DNA of 7,506 nucleotides from Alphaproteobacteria bacterium (GTDB lineage Bacteria > Pseudomonadota > Alphaproteobacteria > Rhizobiales > Hyphomicrobiaceae), in contig JAHZKN010000085.1 in the NCBI GenBank assembly GCA_022600335.1, forward strand, positions 1 to 7,506, written 5' to 3'. The translations under genes and the position numbers were made by a program. How positions within the stretch are numbered: position 1 is the first letter of the stretch; each line of letters starts with the position of its first letter. Shown in pieces: positions 1 through 5,577 of the stretch. The notes beneath the pieces were generated by a model. That model worked only from the letters and a program-made list of their open reading frames with translations, had not been told where the DNA came from and did not search any database.

Positions 1-53
1 AGCGAATTGCTTTATTCCCGATGTAAGTTTCTGAACATGGACCTAACAAATGC

Positions 54-89
54 AAAGGCCGATCCTGCAGGATCGGCCTTCTATTTTTT
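54..89 (+). terminator. Strong intrinsic terminator of an upstream plus-strand unit
   Basis: An 11-bp perfect stem (AAGGCCGATCC at 55-65 and its complement at 70-80) closes a TGCA loop. It is followed by CTA and then six T (84-89), the classic Rho-independent layout for plus-strand transcription. The minus side has no comparable T run. The terminated gene lies left of the window. Of the two possible short reading-frame tails, one ends with TAA at 24-26 and the other with TGA at 32-34. Both stops fall 20-30 nt before the stem, so either could be the end of the terminated gene, and neither tail is long enough to identify. Confidence 0.85.
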
Positions 90-90
90 G

Positions 91-560
91 TTGCCAGCGC
101 CAGCTAGCTATATGTCAGTCCAATGCTACTTGGAGGATGCGGAGGTTTTAGTCGCCAGAGCAGTACAAAGTACCAATAGGGGTCAAATGACTGCCTACGC
201 TTGATGTCCCCCCCACTGGATGTTGGCATGAGTGATGTACGATAGTGCCTCAGCATTGCGAACTCCATCTTCGCGAGTGCTTCCCCATGTCGGAATCCAA
301 CTCAACGCCAATTGCCACAAAGCAGTACGCTGCCACCAGCCAGGGACGGCGGATGGATCACCGGTTGCAACTTGGCGATTTGCGACAGGGGTGGTGTGGA
401 CGACGTTTGAGATTTGAGCCCATGCGTTGCTGCCAGATGTTCCCTTGCGCGGCTCCGTCCGGCGCCGACGCCCATCTAAGCGAGCTGGTCTGCCAGGTGG
501 TTTCAATACCCAGCTTAGAGAAAGCAAGAGGTGATCTTCCCTTGATGCCCTAACGCACGC
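91..560. other. Gene-poor stretch, no recognisable product
   Basis: About 470 bases separate the left-edge terminator from the hairpins below rpoH. Several 60-110 codon reading frames overlap each other on both strands here (for example 195-527 on the minus strand and 245-553 on the plus strand). None shows a known motif, a convincing Shine-Dalgarno sequence, a signal peptide or membrane segments. Their composition (many Arg, Trp, Cys and His, no hydrophobic periodicity) looks like chance open frames in GC-rich DNA. The stretch may be plain intergenic sequence, a decayed gene or an unrecognised small RNA. I see no direct repeats in it. Confidence 0.5.
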
Positions 561-566
561 ACTCAG

Positions 567-597
567 CCACCAGAAGCGAGAAAAGTCCTTCTGGTGG
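567..597. repeat. Perfect 10-bp inverted repeat (hairpin)
   Basis: The arms CCACCAGAAG (567-576) and CTTCTGGTGG (588-597) are perfectly complementary across an 11-nt loop rich in A and G. The hairpin lies about 125 nt beyond the rpoH stop, in the direction of rpoH transcription. No T run follows on either strand, so it is not a standard intrinsic terminator. It could be a 3' end-stabilising structure, a Rho-assisted pause site or part of a small RNA. Confidence 0.6.
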
Positions 598-602
598 AAC
601 CA

Positions 603-622
603 GTTGTGGAGTTATCCACAAC
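603..622. repeat. 8-bp inverted repeat with 4-nt loop, holding a DnaA box
   Basis: GTTGTGGA (603-610) and TCCACAAC (615-622) form a perfect 8-bp stem around the loop GTTA. It sits only 5 nt from the preceding hairpin, so the two would form a tandem stem-loop pair in RNA. No T run follows on either strand. The right half overlaps a consensus DnaA box. Confidence 0.6.
612..620 (+). promoter_or_regulatory. Consensus DnaA box 9-mer
   Basis: TTATCCACA is an exact match to the high-affinity DnaA box of the E. coli R1 type. It is a single perfect copy; the left arm of the surrounding hairpin gives only a degenerate second copy on the other strand. There is no AT-rich unwinding element and no dnaA, dnaN, hemE or parAB nearby, so this is not evidence of an origin. 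It could be an isolated DnaA-binding or titration site, or simply a by-product of the hairpin sequence. Confidence 0.4.
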
Positions 623-722
623 CAGTCAAATCCGTTTTAGCGTGATTCGTGCAACCCGGCGATGACGCTAGGCCACCGTGTGACAGTGAGGCGTATACAA
701 CTGTGGCTATGCGGTCTCGGTA

Positions 723-1610
723 CTAACCAGCCCCTGCTTCAGCTTCGCGCGCCGATCCCTGTACGGCTTCTTGCACCTTCTCAAACGCGCGCACCTCAAT
801 CTGGCGAATGCGTTCACGCGAAACGCCAAACACTTGCGACAATTCTTCAAGCGTCTGAGGTGCTTCACTCAACCGGCGCGCCTCAAAGATCTGCCGCTCG
901 CGCTCGTTGAGCCCTTCAAGAGCCTCGGCCAAGTACCCACGGCGGTGGTCCAGCTCTTCAGATCTGACAAGCTCATCTTCCTGAGACGGACTTTCATCCT
1001 TGAGCCAATCCTGCCATTCACCTGTGGCATCGTCAGACTTTAGCGGCGCATTGAGGGAGGAGTCACCGCCCATGCGTCGGTTCATCGATACAACGTCTGC
1101 TTCAGGGACACCTAGCCGATCCGCAATTTTTTTGACTTGATCCGGCTTGAGATCACCATCGTCCAAAGCCTGCAACTGGCTCTTCGCACGGCGCAGGTTG
1201 AAGAAAAGCTTCTTTTGCGCCGCAGTCGTTCCCATCTTAACGAGGCTCCACGAGCGCAACACGTATTCCTGTATTGAGGCACGGATCCACCACATGGCAT
1301 AGGTCGCGAGTCTGAACCCTTTGTCAGGTTCAAATTTTTTGACAGCCTGCATCAGCCCGACATTGCCTTCAGAGATAACTTCGCCAATCGGCAATCCATA
1401 GCCGCGATACCCCATGGCGATTTTAGCGACCAGCCGCAAATGCGATGTGACCAGCTTGTGCGCAGCATCTGTGTCGCCATGTTCTTTCCAGCGCTTAGCC
1501 AGCATGAATTCTTCATCCGGCTCAAGCATCGGGAACTTACGCACATCGGCAAGGTACCGGGATAGGCCGGAGGTTGAACTGGGAACCGCAGGAACTGATT
1601 TAACTGTCAT
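723..1610 (-). CDS. rpoH: RNA polymerase heat-shock sigma factor RpoH (sigma-32)
   Basis: This gene encodes the alternative sigma factor that directs RNA polymerase to heat-shock promoters (chaperones and proteases). With the ATG at 1610 the product is 295 residues, close to the ~290-300 usual in alphaproteobacteria, and it begins MTVKSVPAVP before the conserved GLSRYLADVRKFPML segment. Region 2 is clear: LVTSHLRLVAKIAMGYRGYG, then the core-binding and -10-recognition stretch RLATYAMWWIRASIQEYVLR at about residues 100-119. The RpoH-specific box QKKLFFNLR is at about 133-141. The region 4.2 helix-turn-helix, with SRERIRQIEVRAFEKV, is at about 264-279. The frame stays open upstream to a GTG at 1685, but those 25 residues resemble no RpoH and the GTG has no ribosome-binding site. 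The ATG has AAGAGA about 9 nt upstream. A sigma-32-like promoter lies about 170 bases upstream. In Rhizobium and Caulobacter relatives rpoH also lies beside rluD. Confidence 0.96.
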   Translation of the reverse strand: MTVKSVPAVPSSTSGLSRYLADVRKFPMLEPDEEFMLAKRWKEHGDTDAAHKLVTSHLRLVAKIAMGYRGYGLPIGEVISEGNVGLMQAVKKFEPDKGFRLATYAMWWIRASIQEYVLRSWSLVKMGTTAAQKKLFFNLRRAKSQLQALDDGDLKPDQVKKIADRLGVPEADVVSMNRRMGGDSSLNAPLKSDDATGEWQDWLKDESPSQEDELVRSEELDHRRGYLAEALEGLNERERQIFEARRLSEAPQTLEELSQVFGVSRERIRQIEVRAFEKVQEAVQGSAREAEAGAG

Positions 1611-1781
1611 ACCCTCATGTCTCTTTGGTACTGCCGCGGGGGCCAACTGGACGACGTCTAAAGTTTGCGAATGCAGCTTCGACACGCAACCAGGTGGGGG
1701 TCTGCCGTCTTACACCCTAAGCCTGTGCAGCCACAAGGCAAAGGCCGGTCGCAGGCGATCAAGTCGCGTCACAAACCATCA

Positions 1782-1812
1782 CTAAGATATGATCAGATTT
1801 GCCCTATTCAAG
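1782..1812 (-). promoter_or_regulatory. Sigma-32-type promoter of rpoH
   Basis: Read on the minus strand, CTTG (1812-1809), exactly 17 bases, then CATATCTTAG (1791-1782) match the alphaproteobacterial sigma-32 consensus CTTG-N17/18-CyTATnTnnG at every defined position but one (A in place of the pyrimidine). It points at rpoH and would give a leader of roughly 165 nt before the ATG at 1610. The CTTGAA element also resembles the housekeeping -35, but the spacing to the -10 is about one base short for sigma-70, so sigma-32 is the better reading. The -35 lies inside a short inverted repeat, GCCC...GGGC (1801-1815). The implication is autoregulation of rpoH, which is an inference from sequence only. 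Confidence 0.6.
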
Positions 1813-1895
1813 GGCCCGCTGAGGCGTTGAGAACCGAAAGAAGCAGCCTGTCACGCCACAATACCGCGCCCTAGGGAGACACACGCGGCGGGTCC

Positions 1896-1917
1896 AAAAA
1901 CAGCACCAAGCGCGTGT
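1896..1917 (-). terminator. Possible weak intrinsic terminator after the small membrane protein gene
   Basis: On the minus strand, ACA-C-GCGC, loop TTG, then GTGC-TGT forms a 7-pair stem with one bulged C and one G-T pair. It is followed directly by a run of T (plus-strand A run at 1896-1900). It begins 17 nt after the stop of the gene ending at 1934, which is the right place for a terminator, but the stem is short and imperfect. Confidence 0.35.
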
Positions 1918-1933
1918 TGCCAGACGGGTGATC

Positions 1934-2188
1934 CTAGGACTCGCGGCCTTTTTCTGAATCCATGGAGTCAAACTCAATACGGTCACTCCAAGAGCCACCA
2001 GCAGCACTGCGATCTGCCAAGTCGCCTCGAGTCAAGCTCGGCCATAGAGCGATAAAGGCAAAAAACAGCAGGGCACCGAGGGTGACGAAAATTCCGGTAA
2101 ATCCGCTGAATACATCTGCTTCAATGCTGCTCAGCAGCATCATTGAAGCAAAAAAACATGCCGCGACAAGTTTGAACCGAAAATCCAT
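1934..2188 (-). CDS. Small two-helix membrane protein, function unknown
   Basis: I do not recognise the family. From the ATG at 2188 the product is 84 residues. It has two hydrophobic segments, about residues 5-21 (from KLVAACFFASMMLLS) and 28-50 (from FSGFTGIFVTLGALLFFAF), joined by a short acidic turn (SIEADV). A hydrophilic, Ser/Asp/Glu-rich tail follows from about residue 51, starting PSLTRGD. The clean amphipathic layout (short charged head, helix, turn, helix, polar tail) argues that this is a real protein and not a chance frame. A GTG three codons upstream (2197) is an alternative start. The ribosome-binding site is weak (GGGTG about 7 nt before the ATG). The gene is co-oriented with rluD (132-nt gap) and rpoH, and a possible terminator follows it. 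It could be an inner-membrane accessory subunit; nothing in the sequence assigns a role. Confidence 0.6.
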   Translation of the reverse strand: MDFRFKLVAACFFASMMLLSSIEADVFSGFTGIFVTLGALLFFAFIALWPSLTRGDLADRSAAGGSWSDRIEFDSMDSEKGRES

Positions 2189-2242
2189 GGCGGACACCCG
2201 TTATTTAGTTGTTCTCTGGGACGCCAAGCTTAAGCTGAATTA

Positions 2243-2289
2243 GGTTAACTGTTACTAACCATACGGCAAATTGTTACGCGTTGGTTACC
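2243..2289. repeat. Cluster of GTTAC/GGTTA motifs between rluD and the small gene
   Basis: Within 47 bases there are GGTTAAC (2243), GTTAC (2251), TAACC (2256), GTTAC (2273) and GGTTACC (2283). GGTTA and TAACC form a 5-bp inverted repeat around 8 bases (2243-2260). The cluster lies 55-100 bases upstream of the small membrane protein gene, where a regulator-binding site could sit. The motifs are short and the pattern may be chance in an AT-richer gap. Confidence 0.25.
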
Positions 2290-2320
2290 ATTGAGGACGG
2301 TTGCGCGGGCAAGTTTGTCT

Positions 2321-3340
2321 CTAATTTTTTTGTGCAATCTGAGCACCGGAAAGCACATCCCTCACGATAGAAAGTTCAGGTGGCAAAGAACTCTCAAAAC
2401 GGAGAGTTTTGCCAGTAACAGGGTGTTCAAAGCCAAGACAATGAGCATGCAGGGCTTGCCGCTCAAGCCCTTCAACAACGCTGCGGACATCTTTGACCAA
2501 GCGCTTCGCACTTGTTTTGAACCCAGAACCATAAACAGGGTCGCCAATCACCGGATGGCCCGTGTGCGCCATATGAACACGGATTTGATGCGTTCGCCCC
2601 GTCTCCAACCGAGCCTCGATAAGGCTTGCAACGCCACGCCTTTCGCGATCCTGATACTGCTCCAGCACAGAATAGTGAGTCACCGCGTCCTGCCCACGCT
2701 CATCAGACACAACGGCCATCTTCGTGCGATTGATTTGCGACCGACCGATAGACGCAGCGATCGTGCCTTGCGGACGGTCGCTGATACCCCAGACCAAAGC
2801 CAGATACGCCCGCTCTAATTTGCCATCACGGCCATGTGCAGCAAACTGTTGAGCAAGGCCTCGGTGCGCCACGTCTGATTTTGCGACCACCAACAAGCCA
2901 GAAGTGTCTTTGTCCAATCGATGCACAATACCTGGCCGGCGCTCTCCCCCGACACCGGACAGGCTGTCGCCACAGTGGGCGATCAATGCGTTGACCAATG
3001 TGCCCGTGCGATTGCCAGGCGCTGGATGAACAACAAGACCGGCCGGTTTGTCGATGACAATGAGGGCTGCGTCTTCATAGACAACATTGAGAGCGATCGG
3101 CTCCCCTGCAGGTCGCGCTGGCTCGGGCGGTGGAACGGTCACAACAACTTGGTCGCCAAGACGCACCTTGGCACCAGGATCCTGAACAACACACGCACCG
3201 ATCTCGACACAGCTTGCCCGCACCAAAGCTTGCAGACGCGCACGACTGAAGTCTGGCAGCTGGTCGCGCAAGACATGATCCAACCGGCGACCGGCATCCG
3301 CCTCTGACACTTCGAAGATGGAGTCGTCACAGCTACTCAT
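2321..3340 (-). CDS. rluD: RluA-family 23S rRNA pseudouridine synthase, RluD-like
   Basis: The product is predicted to convert uridines of 23S rRNA to pseudouridine. In RluD these are the helix 69 positions (1911, 1915 and 1917 in E. coli), which matter for ribosome assembly. The 339-residue length is usual for the family. An N-terminal S4 RNA-binding domain spans about residues 14-65 (RRLDHVL, FSRARLQALV). The catalytic domain begins at about 85 with VVYEDAALIVIDKPAGLVVH. It carries the hallmark HRLDKDTSG at 140-148, with Asp143 as the catalytic aspartate. The later conserved block LETGRTHQIRVHM is at 245-257, and GHPVIGDPVYG follows it. The domain order and the S4 domain favour RluD (or RluC) over RluA. 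The exact target uridines are inferred. The gene is the first of the minus-strand block and lies upstream of rpoH, as in other alphaproteobacteria. I see no clear terminator after it. Confidence 0.93.
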   Translation of the reverse strand: MSSCDDSIFEVSEADAGRRLDHVLRDQLPDFSRARLQALVRASCVEIGACVVQDPGAKVRLGDQVVVTVPPPEPARPAGEPIALNVVYEDAALIVIDKPAGLVVHPAPGNRTGTLVNALIAHCGDSLSGVGGERRPGIVHRLDKDTSGLLVVAKSDVAHRGLAQQFAAHGRDGKLERAYLALVWGISDRPQGTIAASIGRSQINRTKMAVVSDERGQDAVTHYSVLEQYQDRERRGVASLIEARLETGRTHQIRVHMAHTGHPVIGDPVYGSGFKTSAKRLVKDVRSVVEGLERQALHAHCLGFEHPVTGKTLRFESSLPPELSIVRDVLSGAQIAQKN

Positions 3341-3442
3341 CTCAGTATTTCGCTCACCTATTCCTCGAAGTCCTCACGGACATTTCACCACGACAGAACA
3401 TACTCATGTGCAATTCATCGACCAGGTTCGTTCCAGACGCGC

Positions 3443-3474
3443 CTTGATTAGAACCTTACGCCCCCTTATATCTC
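3443..3474 (+). promoter_or_regulatory. Promoter reading toward tRNA-Glu
   Basis: CTTGAT (3443-3448), 17 bases, then TTATAT (3466-3471) differs by one base in each element from the alphaproteobacterial housekeeping consensus CTTGAC-N17-CTATAT. It also fits the sigma-32 pattern (CTTG-N18-CTTATATCTC) except for the last G, so the sigma factor cannot be decided from sequence. Transcription would start near 3480, leaving a leader of about 88 nt to be trimmed from the tRNA by RNase processing. Confidence 0.55.
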
Positions 3475-3567
3475 GCGTATCGATAGTGATGTGCAATAAG
3501 CACTGCTGGATAAATAGCCAGTCGGCGACCAACACGGGCGTCAGGCTCTGCTAAAGTTTAAGGTGTT

Positions 3568-3643
3568 GCCCCGTTCGTCTAGTGGCCTAGGACGCTGGCC
3601 TCTCACGCCTGAAACACGGGTTCGAGTCCCGTACGGGGCGCCA
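3568..3643 (+). tRNA. tRNA-Glu, anticodon CTC
   Basis: This is a complete 76-nt tRNA with encoded CCA (3641-3643). The acceptor stem GCCCCGT/ACGGGGC pairs over all 7 bp. The D arm (GTC...GAC) matches bacterial tRNA-Glu, and the T arm ACGGG-TTCGAGT-CCCGT is perfect. The anticodon loop CTCTCAC (3600-3606) gives anticodon CTC (3602-3604), which reads GAG codons. One oddity: the anticodon stem CTGGC/GCCTG has a U-U mismatch at the second pair (3596 with 3610, standard pair 28-42). No intrinsic terminator follows, so read-through into the downstream gene 97 bases away is possible. Confidence 0.95.
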
Positions 3644-3739
3644 TAATTTTCGAAGTCTTACCCTGCCGCTATATCGTACTAATGATCCCGTTTGATACGA
3701 CCGGATTATTACGACAATCTGAAAGCTTAAGGACCGGCT

Positions 3740-4732
3740 ATGTTTTCTCAATTCTCACTTGCACGCGTTCTTGGCAAGCGCCGCTTTGAAGATTTAAACG
3801 AGCAAGAAATTCTGGCACTAGCAATCTCTGCTGAAGAGGAAGATGCCCAGATCTACACCGCCTATGCTGAACGGTTGCGCAATGACTACCCTGCCACGGC
3901 AGCAATTTTCGATGGAATGACCGCTGAAGAAAACACTCATCGCCGTCGACTCCTTGATGTCTATCAAGAACGGTTTGGCTCCTTCCTTGTCCCGCTACGG
4001 CGCGAACAAGTCGCCGGCTTTCCGTCGCGCCAGCCGGTCTGGCTCATAGAAAATCTCAGCCTCGACCGAATTCGTGAAGAGACCACCGAGATGGAACGGC
4101 AAGCGCGAGACTTTTACTTGTCTGCGGCCGCACGATCGACCGATACATCAATCCGAAAGCTTCTTGGCGACCTTGCCGCAGAGGAAGCCGGGCATCAGAC
4201 AACTGCGCAGGAACTAACCGACACCCATCTCGATGATGATGCCCTGCGAAGCGAGGCTCACACATCCAAGAAACAGTTCCTATTAACTTGGGTCCAACCT
4301 GGTGTTGCGGGTTTGATGGATGGGTCTGTTTCAACACTCGCCCCAATATTTGCGACAGCGTTTGCAACGCATGACCCTTGGACAACGTTTCTTGTTGGAC
4401 TATCTGCTTCAGTTGGCGCCGGTATTTCCATGGGCTTTACAGAAGCAGTACATGATGATGGAAAATTGTCTGGGCGCGGCTCACCAATCAAACGCGGTTT
4501 TGCCTCAGGAGTGATGACGACTCTAGGTGGGCTCGGACATACGCTTCCCTACTTGCTTCCGTCATTTTGGACAGCGACAACCGTTGCATTGATCATTGTA
4601 TTCTTTGAGCTTTGGGCGATTGTTTGGATCCAAAACAAATACATGGACACTCCGATGCTGCGTGCAGCCGTGCAGGTACTATTGGGAGGCAGTCTCGTAT
4701 TGGCCGCTGGAATTCTTATTGGTGGAGCGTAG
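3740..4732 (+). CDS. mbfA: Membrane-bound ferritin MbfA (ferritin-like/VIT1 iron exporter)
   Basis: The 330-residue protein fuses a cytoplasmic ferritin-like (rubrerythrin-type) di-iron domain to a CCC1/VIT1 iron-transport domain. The ferritin part (about 18-165) has glutamates at 32-34 and 113-119 and two ExxH motifs (E64-H67 in EENTH and E149-H152 in EEAGH), the iron ligands of this fold. The C-terminal part has about five hydrophobic segments (roughly 180-211, 214-238, 253-273, 277-299 and 307-328), with the VIT1-like PGVAGLMDGSVSTLAP at the first. Characterised MbfA proteins of Agrobacterium and Bradyrhizobium export iron from the cytoplasm and protect against iron and peroxide stress; the role here is inferred from that. 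AAGGA at 3729-3733, 6 nt before the ATG, is a good ribosome-binding site. I see no clear Irr-box (ICE) palindrome or strong promoter in the 96-nt gap after tRNA-Glu. Confidence 0.9.
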   Translation: MFSQFSLARVLGKRRFEDLNEQEILALAISAEEEDAQIYTAYAERLRNDYPATAAIFDGMTAEENTHRRRLLDVYQERFGSFLVPLRREQVAGFPSRQPVWLIENLSLDRIREETTEMERQARDFYLSAAARSTDTSIRKLLGDLAAEEAGHQTTAQELTDTHLDDDALRSEAHTSKKQFLLTWVQPGVAGLMDGSVSTLAPIFATAFATHDPWTTFLVGLSASVGAGISMGFTEAVHDDGKLSGRGSPIKRGFASGVMTTLGGLGHTLPYLLPSFWTATTVALIIVFFELWAIVWIQNKYMDTPMLRAAVQVLLGGSLVLAAGILIGGA

Positions 4733-4934
4733 GTGGGTGGGTCTCTTACACCACCACAACTACATGTGTCGCAAACTGATACCGTGAAGTCGTTGTTGAA
4801 TCCAAACTAGGACCCGCGCGTCTAGTGAGATAAAAGAGAAGAGCTTCAAAATGGGAAGGCTCAACGCTTCGCCTTAAATGACTTTAAGATCCCGGCTTGC
4901 TACAGCTTTTCTATAAGTATGGAGGACCTGGAAA

Positions 4935-5531
4935 ATGACAGATGCTGACACGCTTGAATTCGAGATCATGCAAAAGGCCCAACAACTTGCCGCTTTACGT
5001 CGCAAACAAGAGGATGTCGAAGTCAAGGATTACACCTTCGAAATCCTTGGCGGCGAGATTACTCTATCCAACCTGTTCGCAGGTCGTGATCGTTTGATGA
5101 TGATTCACAACATGGGACAGGGTTGCCGCTATTGCACGCTCTGGGCAGACGGAATCAACGGTGTTTTAAGTCACCTCGAAGATGCTATGGCTGTTGTGCT
5201 CACATCCAAAGACCCGCCCAAAATACAGCGACAGATGGCACTGGATCGCGGCTGGAAGTTCCGCACGGTATCGCACGGAGGCGGTCCGTACATGAGCGAC
5301 CAGTGCAGTATGGGTGAACACACCAACGGTCCAGGTGCTGCAATCTATGAGCGCCGCGGCAATTCAATCGTGCGCCGCGGACGCGCTGCCTTCGGGCCAG
5401 GCGATCTCTACTCCCCTGTTTGGCATTTTTTAGCACTTGCCGGCCTTGAGGCATCAGACTGGACACCCCAATTTCAATATTGGCGGCGCCCACAAAAGCT
5501 CGACGATGGTGGGGAGAATATCCGAGAGTGA
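4935..5531 (+). CDS. DUF899 family thioredoxin-fold protein
   Basis: This 198-residue protein resembles the DUF899 (AhpC/TSA-like, thioredoxin-fold) family. The N-terminus is helical and charged (to about residue 30). A beta-alpha core follows with DYTFEILGGEITLSNLF and then LMMIHNMGQGCRYCTLWADG. The CxxC pair C64-C67 sits at the end of the first core strand, where thioredoxin-fold proteins place their active cysteines. The later SKDPPKIQRQMALDRGWKFRTVS segment (91-113) matches the family's 'ask-and-learn' pattern of a strand after a helix. No signal peptide is visible, so it should be cytoplasmic. The physiological substrate is unknown; a thiol-redox or peroxide-related role is an inference. 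GGAGG (4921-4925) lies 9 nt before the ATG. The gene begins 202 nt after mbfA, enough for its own promoter, though I cannot point to a convincing one. Confidence 0.82.
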   Translation: MTDADTLEFEIMQKAQQLAALRRKQEDVEVKDYTFEILGGEITLSNLFAGRDRLMMIHNMGQGCRYCTLWADGINGVLSHLEDAMAVVLTSKDPPKIQRQMALDRGWKFRTVSHGGGPYMSDQCSMGEHTNGPGAAIYERRGNSIVRRGRAAFGPGDLYSPVWHFLALAGLEASDWTPQFQYWRRPQKLDDGGENIRE

Positions 5532-5577
5532 TGCCCACGACATTTCAAAATCGTTTTGTTAGAGAGACCTGCGTTTG

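Noticed and set aside
195..527. 110-codon frame on the minus strand in the left gene-poor region
   Set aside because: No ribosome-binding site, no recognisable motif, Arg/Trp-rich composition, and competing frames of similar length on the other strand.
612..620. Chromosomal replication origin suggested by the perfect DnaA box
   Set aside because: Only one good box, no AT-rich unwinding region, and none of the usual origin-neighbour genes.
1611..1685. N-terminal extension of rpoH to a GTG at 1685
   Set aside because: The 25 extra residues match no RpoH, the GTG lacks a ribosome-binding site, and the ATG at 1610 gives the usual family length.
1414..1785. 123-codon plus-strand frame
   Set aside because: Antisense to the 5' half of rpoH and its leader; no coding features of its own.
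2230..2248. CtrA-binding site (paired TTAA)
   Set aside because: The two TTAA elements are 11 bases apart, not the 7 required by the CtrA consensus.
2291..2818. 175-codon plus-strand frame
   Set aside because: Lies almost wholly antisense to rluD, whose family motifs are unmistakable; the antisense translation has no domain features.
4732..4757. Terminator hairpin just after mbfA (GGTGG...CCACC)
   Set aside because: The stem needs a bulge and no T run follows; the base composition is simple GT/AC-rich sequence.
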